In this document: in pieces, positions 28,809 to 36,391 of the stretch
Numbering within the stretch: the first letter of the stretch is position 1
Layout: each line of letters starts with the position of its first letter
DNA from: Chryseobacterium indologenes
Lineage (GTDB): Bacteria; Bacteroidota; Bacteroidia; Flavobacteriales; Weeksellaceae
Direction of reading: 5' to 3'
NCBI GenBank assembly: GCA_016025055.1
Contig: CP065590.1
Span: 4,774,001 to 4,838,000, forward strand
Length of the DNA stretch: 64,000 nt
Notes under the pieces: generated by a model
Seen by the model: only the letters and a program-made list of their open reading frames with translations
Databases searched by the model: none
Told to the model about the DNA's origin: nothing
Translations under genes and position numbers: made by a program

Positions 28809-29612
28809 ATGAAAAAAGTTTTTGTTGCAGGAGCCACCGGATGGGCGGGTTCTGAAATTAGCAGAGCAATATTTAATAATGACGAAATGATATTAACAGG
28901 CGGACTTTCTTTATCTCAAGATGGGAAAAATCTGTCAGAGATTCTGTCATTAAAATCAGATAACAATATACCCTTATTTAAATCTGTAGAAGATGCAATA
29001 GAACATGTAGAATTTGATATTCTTGTAGATTTTACCAAACCGGTGATCGCGAAGCATAATATCCACACGGCTTTGCAAAAAGGTAAAAAAGTCATTATTG
29101 GAACTTCAGGACTTACGGATAAAGATTATGAAGAAATAGAGCGTATTGCCAATGAAAATAATACTTCTGTTCTTGCTGCAGGAAACTTTGCACTCACTGT
29201 TGTTTTATTGCAAAAGTTTGCTGAAATGGCTGCAAAATATATTCCTCACTATGAGATCATTGACTATGCGGATGCTAAAAAAATTGATGCACCAAGCGGA
29301 ACAGTGGCAGAACTGGCTTATCGTCTTTCTAAAGTTCAAAAGCCCGAACTAGCTGTAGCCATAGATGATACCATAGGAAATAAAGAAACAAGAGGCGCAA
29401 CAATAAACGGTATACAGGTTCATGCTGTTCGTCTGCCGGGTCACACACTCGGCGTTGAAACGATCTTTGGACTCAAAGGAGAAAAATTAATCCTAAGACA
29501 TGATTCCGGAGAAAGTGCAGAGCCTTATGTAAAAGGAGTGCTTCTTGCCATCAAAAATATAGATACTTTCAAAGGGTTACGAAGAGGATTAGACTCAATC
29601 ATGGAATTTTAA
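28809..29612 (+). CDS. DapB-like dihydrodipicolinate reductase paralogue lacking the catalytic His pair
   Basis: 267 residues with the DapB layout: Rossmann GATGWAGSEI (about 8-17), DILVDFTKPV, GTSGLTD, AAGNFALTVVLL, and KKIDAPSGT (about 158-166). In true DapB the loop before this reads E..HH..KxDAPSGTA with catalytic His159/His160 (E. coli numbering). Here the matching positions are A154 and D155, while Lys158 and SGT remain. The fold and cofactor site are kept but the chemistry is probably different. Its isolation next to an AraC regulator also argues against a housekeeping lysine gene. Canonical dapB presumably lies elsewhere. Confidence 0.82.
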   Translation: MKKVFVAGATGWAGSEISRAIFNNDEMILTGGLSLSQDGKNLSEILSLKSDNNIPLFKSVEDAIEHVEFDILVDFTKPVIAKHNIHTALQKGKKVIIGTSGLTDKDYEEIERIANENNTSVLAAGNFALTVVLLQKFAEMAAKYIPHYEIIDYADAKKIDAPSGTVAELAYRLSKVQKPELAVAIDDTIGNKETRGATINGIQVHAVRLPGHTLGVETIFGLKGEKLILRHDSGESAEPYVKGVLLAIKNIDTFKGLRRGLDSIMEF

Positions 29613-29651
29613 CAATACGTGTTTGAAGTTACGCTTGTTTAGCCACTAATT

Positions 29652-29687
29652 AAAAAAATCGTTACTTTTTTAAGCAGCGATTTTTTT
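29652..29687 (+). terminator. Rho-independent terminator
   Basis: A-run, AATCG ... CGATT stem and T-run, 40 nt after the DapB-like gene. Confidence 0.65.
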
Positions 29688-29695
29688 CATTTATA

Positions 29696-30010
29696 CTTTT
29701 GTCTTAAAACAAAAGTATACAAAAATTCAAGACCGGAATCATCCTCTAAAAATTGATATTGACTCCTAAAATTTCCAAACTCGCATGGAATCAAATCCTT
29801 ATTCTTCGACTCAAAATCTCAGCCATGCTAAACAGTGGAAATTTTTTAACGGATTCAATCTCATTTTTTTTAACGCTCCTGCTTCCCAGGTCCATTAAAC
29901 ATTACCCATCGAAGTCCACCCGTTTTTTATCGTCGTTTTTCTTTGTATTTAAACATAAAATTCAAATTCTCCCCAACTTTTGGTCTTGATCCAAAAAATT
30001 ACGCAAAGTT
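29696..30010. repeat. Non-coding dispersed-repeat (MITE-like) element
   Basis: Starts with the hairpin ACTTTTGT-cttaaa-ACAAAAGT (about 29696-29716) and is bounded by inverted TCAAGACC (29727-29734) and GGTCTTGA (29982-29989). No protein frame of merit. The pattern of AAAAGT / TCAAGACC ends around a C/T-rich body resembles dispersed intergenic repeats of Chryseobacterium as I remember them; copy number was not tested. Confidence 0.45.
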
Positions 30011-30148
30011 AATCAACCTTTGCCCTTATTTTATGATGATAAAGGATAGAATCATCAGTTTAAAAAATGAAAACTTTGCGTCAGAAAAACACATCATCAG
30101 CACATTCATTATCTGTATCAACACCCTTCAACCTTTTCAATCTTATCC

Positions 30149-30688
30149 TCAATTGGTATCAGCTATTTTCTTTTCTCTCCTTCTTTGAAGAATAAGGTGT
30201 GCAGCATCCAGCATTTTAACGGTATGAATGTAGGGCATCACGATATTCCTTTCCGGGAGATTTTCATAGACACCCATTGAGAAATAGACGATTCCGGACA
30301 TAAAATAATCAAATTCTTTGAGGGTGTATTCTCTGAATGCTTTTTTGAAAACCAGCAGCGGATTCCGGTATTCCTTCTCCGAAAGCAGTCCAAGAATCCA
30401 AGGAGAAATCTTTTCCGGTTGGGTATCAACCGTCCATTTCCTATCCTTCAGCATGATGAGATAGCCTGCCCGGATAAACGACCTCATCGACTGGTAAAAC
30501 TCAAAGATCACCGCCGGATCTTCATTGATCCAGCTATTTCTCTTTACGGCATAATTCATTATGTTGCTGAGCAATTCTTTGGAAACATCCAGCTCATTGA
30601 ACTGAAAGAAAGTTTCCATCAGCCGTAATCCGGAGTGCTTCTTCTCTGCCCGAAACCGGGGAGTGAAATTTGTTTTTATCTTTTTCAT
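30149..30688 (-). CDS. Hypothetical protein, divergent from XRE regulator
   Basis: 179 residues from the preferred start ATG 30688 (MKKIKTNFTPRFRAEKKHSGL); an upstream frame adds 12 residues from 30724. Mostly alpha-helical, aromatic and basic, no signal peptide or membrane segment. Phrases such as METFFQFNELDVSKELLSNIMNY and RNPLLVFKKAFREYTLKEFDYFMSG suggest a compact helical bundle. No family recognised. It shares a 90-nt divergent promoter region with the XRE gene, containing a 14-bp perfect palindrome. Confidence 0.7.
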   Translation of the reverse strand: MKKIKTNFTPRFRAEKKHSGLRLMETFFQFNELDVSKELLSNIMNYAVKRNSWINEDPAVIFEFYQSMRSFIRAGYLIMLKDRKWTVDTQPEKISPWILGLLSEKEYRNPLLVFKKAFREYTLKEFDYFMSGIVYFSMGVYENLPERNIVMPYIHTVKMLDAAHLILQRRREKKIADTN

Positions 30689-30729
30689 TGTGTGTATTTT
30701 TTTATAAATGTAAGAAAAAAACAATTAAA

Positions 30730-30743
30730 ACACATATATGTGT
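30730..30743. promoter_or_regulatory. Perfect 14-bp palindrome in divergent promoter region
   Basis: ACACATATATGTGT is its own reverse complement and lies between the divergent hypothetical gene and the XRE regulator (ATG 30779). Size and place suit a dimeric XRE operator. Confidence 0.45.
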
Positions 30744-30778
30744 TGATGAAAAATTTTAGAAAGTCCAAAATTTACTAA

Positions 30779-31087
30779 ATGTATAAATGGGAAATAGAGG
30801 AATTAAAATTTCAAATTGGAAAGCTTATTCAATTATATAGGTTGAAAAGAGGGCTTTCACAGTTTCAGCTTGGAAATGAGCTTAATATCTCAAGCAACCA
30901 TGTTGGTAGAATTGAAAGAGCTGAAACTAATCCCACCATTGAAAGTCTTGTTACATTCTGTAATTTTCTTGAGATTGATCTATTACATTTATTTACAAAA
31001 CTCAATGAAAAAGAATTAAAGAAGATTGAAAGTGAGATCGATCGACTACAAAAAGAATTTAAAAATCAAAATAAGAGAAAATCCTGA
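30779..31087 (+). CDS. XRE-family helix-turn-helix regulator
   Basis: 102 residues. HTH_3 domain at about 13-66: LIQLYRLKRGLSQFQLGNEL, SSNHVGRIERAETNPTIESLVTFCNFLEID, then a charged coiled tail (LNEKELKKIESEIDRLQKEF). Short phage- or island-type regulator acting as a dimer. A palindrome 36 nt upstream may be its operator. It leads the low-GC stretch holding ParA and DUF6602. Confidence 0.9.
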   Translation: MYKWEIEELKFQIGKLIQLYRLKRGLSQFQLGNELNISSNHVGRIERAETNPTIESLVTFCNFLEIDLLHLFTKLNEKELKKIESEIDRLQKEFKNQNKRKS

Positions 31088-31106
31088 CGAAAGTTGGGAT
31101 TTTTTT
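31077..31106 (+). terminator. Rho-independent terminator
   Basis: AAATCC ... GGATTT stem followed by seven T, overlapping the end of the XRE gene. Confidence 0.6.
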
Positions 31107-31369
31107 GTGGCCAAGCTTTTTAAATCTTTAAGAAATTCCGTGAAAATACTGAATTAAAATTTGGAAGTGCTTTTTATTTTTGCTGTTTACGGGAATCCGT
31201 AATTTAGATTAAAAAGGAGTTTGTATTTTAGGCAAAAAATAAAGGTAATAATTAACAATCTTGTATCACAAGAAAACATGATAGCAAACACTTTTTTGTT
31301 AGTAGCATTTTAATCAGTATAAACTGAACTTAGTATGTACAAAAATATTTGAATTAAAAAATTATATAT

Positions 31370-32470
31370 ATGGCAAAAATTATTTCTCTATTTAATCACA
31401 AAGGTGGAGTAAGTAAAACCACTACTGTTTTTCATTTAGGTTGGAAACTAGCATCACAAGGGAAGAAAGTTTTAATGATCGATGCTGATCCACAATGTAA
31501 TCTTACAGGTCTAACTTTAGGGTTAGATGATTATAATTCCTTATTAAAATTCTATGAAAATAAAAGCAATACAGACATTTTTAATAGTCTTGCGCCTATT
31601 TTTGAATTCTCAGACGTAAGTATCGCAGCAAAAGAGAATCCGCATGCAATAACACCAACAAGTAATCCTAATTTATTTATTTTAGCAGGCAATATTAGAT
31701 TTTCAGAATTAGATATACAGATTGCAACAGCATTAACTAGTAGTGGCACAATTCCAATTCTACGCAAATTTGTAGGTGCTTTTAATAGTTTTGTTAGAAA
31801 AATTGCAGAAGAAAATGGTATTGATATTGTAATTGTAGATATGAGTCCAAGTGTCTCATCAACAAATCATTGCATTTTCATGAGTTCAGACTACTTTATT
31901 ATTCCTGTTTCTCCTGATTTTTATTGTTATCAAGCAATTGACTCTCTAAGTAATGTTCTCCCAAAATGGGCAACAGATATAGAAAAATTCAAAGGTGAAA
32001 GTGAAGATGATTTACCGATTGGAAACCCTAAAATGTTAGGTTTTATTACACAAAACTATAGAATTTATACGGTTGGTAGAACGGCTTCTGATACAGAAGA
32101 TGTAGTTGCACCAAAGCAAATGTCCAAAGTTTATCAAGACTGGCTTGACAGAATAAATCATATTTTAAATACTAAGCTTGTTCCTGAATTACGAGAAAAA
32201 GATATGATTGTTGACGAAACTCTATTTCAAGAATCAGTAACTTATGGTGATGCGTACCACTTATCAGGAATCCAAAATTTCAGTGGGTTAATACCTGTTT
32301 CACAAGCAACTGCTAAACCTATTTTTGAGTTAACTAAAACTGATGGAAATTGGACAGGAGCCAGATGGAAATGGAAAAAAAATGGTAAAGAATATGGGAT
32401 TAAAAATAATATAGAGGAAGCAAATATGGTTTATAATAATCTCGCAGAAGCTGTAATCAAAATGATATGA
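31370..32470 (+). CDS. ParA-family ATPase (MinD/ParA-like, P-loop)
   Basis: 366 residues, soluble. Deviant Walker A HKGGVSKTTTVFHLGWKLA (KGGxxK[ST], about 10-18), switch I region MIDADPQCNLT (about 35-45) and Walker B IVIVDMSPSV (about 151-160). The C-terminal third (about 300-366; RWKWKKNGKEYGIKNN) is longer than chromosomal Soj. No ParB and no parS site are nearby; instead a DUF6602 nuclease-like gene follows 109 nt later on the same strand. This suggests a two-gene island function rather than chromosome partition. Codon use is visibly more AT-rich than neighbours. Confidence 0.88.
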   Translation: MAKIISLFNHKGGVSKTTTVFHLGWKLASQGKKVLMIDADPQCNLTGLTLGLDDYNSLLKFYENKSNTDIFNSLAPIFEFSDVSIAAKENPHAITPTSNPNLFILAGNIRFSELDIQIATALTSSGTIPILRKFVGAFNSFVRKIAEENGIDIVIVDMSPSVSSTNHCIFMSSDYFIIPVSPDFYCYQAIDSLSNVLPKWATDIEKFKGESEDDLPIGNPKMLGFITQNYRIYTVGRTASDTEDVVAPKQMSKVYQDWLDRINHILNTKLVPELREKDMIVDETLFQESVTYGDAYHLSGIQNFSGLIPVSQATAKPIFELTKTDGNWTGARWKWKKNGKEYGIKNNIEEANMVYNNLAEAVIKMI

Positions 32471-32579
32471 TAAAGATTCGTTGATTAATGGAATATTAAA
32501 CTTCTTTATAATACACCTTCAATACAACATTACACAAACCTAAGTTAATTATCTATAATCAATTATTAAATAAAATTAT

Positions 32580-33446
32580 ATGTCTTTTGATTTTAAAAAT
32601 TACGTTAGTTATTTAGCAGATGAATTAATTCGAAATTTTGACTATGCTAGTGCTGCAACCACACCTGTATTAATCGGTAGCGCTAAAGAAAAAGAAATAA
32701 GTAGAAAACTTGAAATGCTTTTACCTAATTCTGTTGGTGTTGGTTCAGGATGTATTATTGATAGTTTTGGTAATACAAGCAAACAAATGGATATAATTAT
32801 TTATGAAAAAGAATTTTGTCCAATATTTTGTATTAATGAATCAGCAGAAACTACTTATTATCCGTGCGAAGGGGTCATTGCTGCTGGGGAAGTTAAAAGT
32901 ACCCTAAATTCTAAGGAATTAGAAAATATTTTTGATAAGGCAAGTTCAGTAAAGAAATTAAGAAGATATTCTGTAGCCGAAATAGGGAGTTTCTCTCAAG
33001 AGCCATATTTCTCTTTCCGAACTTATAATTCAAAGACGGCTTTCGAATGCTCAACTGAAGAAAATTTTGATCAAACAAATAAAATTTTAGATCAGATTTT
33101 CTTTTTTGCTCTATGTGGAAACTTAGACTTAAAACCAGAAACGTTTGTCGATAAATTTAGTAAACATTTATATTCAGTTTCAAACGGAGAGGAACCAAAT
33201 ATTATTAGCATTTTAAATTCTGGATTAATGTTATTCAGAAATAAAGCTCAAAACAGAGTTGCTTATAGCCTTAAGGATGCAGACTCATTATATTTTTTAC
33301 CCGGAAATAATAATTTTGAGTTTTTATTAGGAATAATTATTCAAATGATATCAAGCGGACGAACAGTTCCAGTAAGTGCTTTTAATAGATATTTGAGCTT
33401 TAATACTAGTGTCTGTTTATTGGGAGGTGTAGATAAAGATTTATAA
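32580..33446 (+). CDS. DUF6602 domain protein, PD-(D/E)xK nuclease-like
   Basis: 288 residues, no membrane segment. N-terminal GSAKEKEISRKLEMLLP, then VGSGCIIDSFGNTSKQMDIIIY (Asp71) and PCEGVIAAGEVKSTLN (Glu104-Val-Lys106). The D ... ExK spacing with the intervening strand is the PD-(D/E)xK arrangement, and the whole outline fits the DUF6602 family. Catalytic nuclease activity is inferred from these residues. It follows ParA on the same strand and may be its effector. AT-rich composition suggests acquisition by transfer. Confidence 0.78.
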   Translation: MSFDFKNYVSYLADELIRNFDYASAATTPVLIGSAKEKEISRKLEMLLPNSVGVGSGCIIDSFGNTSKQMDIIIYEKEFCPIFCINESAETTYYPCEGVIAAGEVKSTLNSKELENIFDKASSVKKLRRYSVAEIGSFSQEPYFSFRTYNSKTAFECSTEENFDQTNKILDQIFFFALCGNLDLKPETFVDKFSKHLYSVSNGEEPNIISILNSGLMLFRNKAQNRVAYSLKDADSLYFLPGNNNFEFLLGIIIQMISSGRTVPVSAFNRYLSFNTSVCLLGGVDKDL

Positions 33447-33540
33447 TAATCTTCATGCTCTAATATGCAAAAAAATAACCTTCGTTGGGATTTTTAAGCA
33501 AAACAACCTACAATCCTATATTATTGTAGGAATTCACAAA

Positions 33541-33575
33541 AAAAATGCCGGATACTTTTCATATCCGGCATTTTA
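33541..33575. terminator. Rho-independent terminator
   Basis: Perfect stem AAAATGCCGGATA / TATCCGGCATTTT between convergent genes. Confidence 0.85.
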
Positions 33576-33632
33576 TAATATTAAACTGAATTAGTCAATA
33601 CTTTCCAGTGAAGTAAACCTATCAGAGTAAAG

Positions 33633-34373
33633 CTATTTCTTAACTTCCGCAATAGCCTCTTTAATTCCTCCTCCAGCAACTTCAAAGAATGAAGGTCCTG
33701 CCAGAAGATATACTTTTTCTAATTTCTTGGTTTTGGAAAGGTTATGTTCTTTCAAATACACTTCGGAGCGGTTTGCATTCACAATACCTCTTACTACATT
33801 TCCTGCTACCAGAGCGGTTGGAGAATCAATACCGGCATCTTTTAAATCGCTTGCAAAGGCAAAATTACTTACTCCTAATCTCATGGCTTCACGTGCTGCA
33901 ACTTCTCCCACAGATGTCATCAATTCAGGAGTGAATTTGTTTCGGTCTCCTAAACCAATTAGCAACAGTTTATTTGCAGACATGGAACCTTTTGGAGGAG
34001 AAATCAAAATGGTTTCCAAAGAATGTCCTTTGAAGTAGCCGCCTTGTCTTATTTTTGTAAATTCTCCTTTCAAAGCTTCATCTAAATGTACTAATCCGTT
34101 CAGGTTGGCGGGCAATGCCTGAGCACTGTGGATGTCGTTATCCGTATATTCAAAAACACAGGCAACCTGCAATTGAGCCTCTGCAGAAGATGGTCCTTGA
34201 ACCAATCCAATCATTGAAATCCCATCCACAGAACCCCAGTTTTTTGAAGTTCCAACAGCTGTGGGAACTACAGAGGAATTTGCAGTTGTTGTTTGAGAAA
34301 AAGTTAAAGTTGAAAAAATCAACCCTGTAATTAACATGGATTTGCCCAATGTATTCTTTACTATATTTTTCAT
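33633..34373 (-). CDS. Exported M17 leucyl-aminopeptidase N-terminal domain protein
   Basis: 246 residues with signal peptide (ends STLTFSQ). The rest matches only the N-terminal, non-catalytic macro-like domain of M17 aminopeptidases (LIGLGDRNKFTPELMTSVGEVAAREAMRLGVSNFAFASDL). The metal-binding catalytic half is absent with no sign of a frameshift. It therefore cannot be a peptidase; ligand binding in the periplasm is possible. Promoter TAACTTTG sits on the minus strand at 34410-34417. First gene of a region with alginate-export, DoxX and amidohydrolase genes. Confidence 0.8.
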   Translation of the reverse strand: MKNIVKNTLGKSMLITGLIFSTLTFSQTTTANSSVVPTAVGTSKNWGSVDGISMIGLVQGPSSAEAQLQVACVFEYTDNDIHSAQALPANLNGLVHLDEALKGEFTKIRQGGYFKGHSLETILISPPKGSMSANKLLLIGLGDRNKFTPELMTSVGEVAAREAMRLGVSNFAFASDLKDAGIDSPTALVAGNVVRGIVNANRSEVYLKEHNLSKTKKLEKVYLLAGPSFFEVAGGGIKEAIAEVKK

Positions 34374-34471
34374 AATAATTGTTTTAAATGTTTAAGTTTT
34401 AGTATGTATCAAAGTTAGTTTTAGAAATCATTCTCAGCATTGACGTGAGATAATTAAAAAGATCCGATTCA

Positions 34472-35842
34472 TTAAAATTTGAATACTATTCTTGAATTAA
34501 TAAAAAGTCCGTCTTTGTCATTTTCGATAATATCATCTACAAATGCTCCGGTTTTAAAATACTGAATCCCTGTATTGAAGGTTAAAAATTGATTGATTTT
34601 ATAATTAAAACTGCCTAAAAAAGCCGTTCCGATATATCTCTTTTTAGAATTCATGGAAGTGAGATTCAATGAGCCGCTTGGCCTGTAAACACCATCCTGT
34701 AAAGAATATCTCCAATTGAAAACCACATCTGCCTGAACTGTTATTTTATGACTCAAATCTATGGTTGCATAAGGATGTATATCAATAAGATTCACAGGTC
34801 CTATTTGTGGATTAAATCCGAAATACCCACCTTTCGGATAGAGCGGATTGAAAGTTCCCAATTTTCCATCTCCTTTGTTTTTGTCGCCCGAAATATAATC
34901 GTTACGAAGATTGATGGTGGGTTTTCCTTTCACATTTTCAAACATATACCCTATATCCGCAGAAGCAGTCCATGCACTTATTGTTCCTTTATTAAAGTTC
35001 CCGAACTGATACGCCATTTCAAAGTTATAAATAAAACCGCCTCCATATTTCCAAAACCGGCCGCCTAAAGTATGTCTTGTCTCATCTCCTGTTCCATCTT
35101 CAAAACGGGATTCTTTTCTGTGAATTCCCAGATAATACCATTCTAAATTCCCACTTTCCGGAAGAATCAAGGTATTATAACTTCCCCAAAGGCTTACAGA
35201 TTTGGAAATCTTATTATCAAAGGCTCCGGTATTAATTTCGCTTGCCATCATCACAAAAGCATCTGATTTGAAATTTCCTCTTTGATACATTAGTTTCAAT
35301 CCATCAAAATAAAGTCTTAAGTTCGGACCTTCCCGCACAGAAATCAATCTTCCACTTCCATAATCCAGTTCCTGTCTTCCTGCACGAACGGTTAATTTTT
35401 CTTTTTCATTTTTAACGACATCTACATCCAGAAAAAGATTCTGAACATTAAGATGATCTTCATCAATTGGTCTTGGCCCGTTCTTCCTGCCATTCTCCCA
35501 GGCACTTCTCAACTGTCCGAAAACCCTTACCCTTGACCTTAAATGCAAATCACCATGAATTGTATATCTCTGGATAAAAAAAGGATTGCTACCAATTCCC
35601 AATCTGCCCCAGTCTTCATTATTAAATTCCACAAATTCCGCTCTTGCTTCTCCGCCTAAGGATAAATATTTACTGTTATTATTTTCAGAAAGCGGAATAT
35701 ATTTCAGAGCATTGTAAAATGTTTTTGTTGAATCCCGGTACGCTGCATAATTCTCATCAAACCTCATAAGTTTAAATTGTGCTGAAACCGCAATGGGAAG
35801 CATAATCTGAACAATCCATACTATCTTAATCAGCTTTTTCAT
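34472..35842 (-). CDS. Alginate-export family outer-membrane beta-barrel protein
   Basis: 456 residues: signal peptide (ends VSAQ), then Alginate_exp-type barrel strands, with LSLGGEARAEFVEFNNEDWG, DLHLRSRVRVFGQLRSAWENGRK and a region LTVRAGRQELDYGSGRLISVREGPNLRLYFDGLKL that is a family hallmark. In Bacteroidota these act as 18-strand porins for unknown solutes, not alginate. It ends in an aromatic residue (VFKF), as expected for Bam insertion. It overlaps DoxX by 4 nt. Confidence 0.88.
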   Translation of the reverse strand: MKKLIKIVWIVQIMLPIAVSAQFKLMRFDENYAAYRDSTKTFYNALKYIPLSENNNSKYLSLGGEARAEFVEFNNEDWGRLGIGSNPFFIQRYTIHGDLHLRSRVRVFGQLRSAWENGRKNGPRPIDEDHLNVQNLFLDVDVVKNEKEKLTVRAGRQELDYGSGRLISVREGPNLRLYFDGLKLMYQRGNFKSDAFVMMASEINTGAFDNKISKSVSLWGSYNTLILPESGNLEWYYLGIHRKESRFEDGTGDETRHTLGGRFWKYGGGFIYNFEMAYQFGNFNKGTISAWTASADIGYMFENVKGKPTINLRNDYISGDKNKGDGKLGTFNPLYPKGGYFGFNPQIGPVNLIDIHPYATIDLSHKITVQADVVFNWRYSLQDGVYRPSGSLNLTSMNSKKRYIGTAFLGSFNYKINQFLTFNTGIQYFKTGAFVDDIIENDKDGLFINSRIVFKF

Positions 35843-36270
35843 TGTAATTTTTTTCTTATATAATGATCAATAGAATATTTCCCCGGGCCCACAAAAAGCA
35901 GAAACAAATAACATAAACTATACATAAACGGTGTATCTTTTATCAGTAAAGCATCATTCCAATGAAGGACAAAATATCCGGTTAAAGTCACCGCTAATAT
36001 TGGTAAAACTGCTGCTCTTGTCAAGAATCCTAAGATGACAAATACAGGAAAAAACAAGTTAGCGGCGTCAGCAAAAAGACTGTTGAATGCTTCCGGAAGA
36101 TTTAATGGATTGGGAACCCTTTCTGCTTCCGCAACACCTATTCCGAGTTTTTTCAGTCCGTGAGCAAAGATTAATTCTAATGATAGTGCTATTCTGAAAA
36201 TCAATAATGCAATGTGAATTAATTTTCCTTCAAGGCTCGTATTGGTGATGGTTTGGATGAACTTTTTCAT
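35839..36270 (-). CDS. DoxX-family membrane protein
   Basis: 143 residues with four helices (LIHIALLIFRIALSLELIFAHGLKKLG, LFFPVFVILGFLTRAAVLPILAVTLTGYF, YSLCYLFLLFVGPG). It resembles DoxX/DoxD-like quinone-associated proteins. Coupled by 4-nt overlap to the alginate-export-type porin. Function in this setting unknown. Confidence 0.85.
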   Translation of the reverse strand: MKKFIQTITNTSLEGKLIHIALLIFRIALSLELIFAHGLKKLGIGVAEAERVPNPLNLPEAFNSLFADAANLFFPVFVILGFLTRAAVLPILAVTLTGYFVLHWNDALLIKDTPFMYSLCYLFLLFVGPGKYSIDHYIRKKLQ

Positions 36271-36391
36271 AGTTGTAGGTTTGAAAATGATTGGATAGTG
36301 ATTCTTTTAAACCACCCCGTCAAAAATTCTTTGAATTTTCGCCACCCCTCCAAGGGAGGGGAATTTTGGAGCGAAGTAGCTTTTAGTTTCG

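Noticed and set aside
29753..30188. Plus-strand frames of 78 and 81 codons
   Set aside because: Inside the non-coding repeat element; composition not protein-like.
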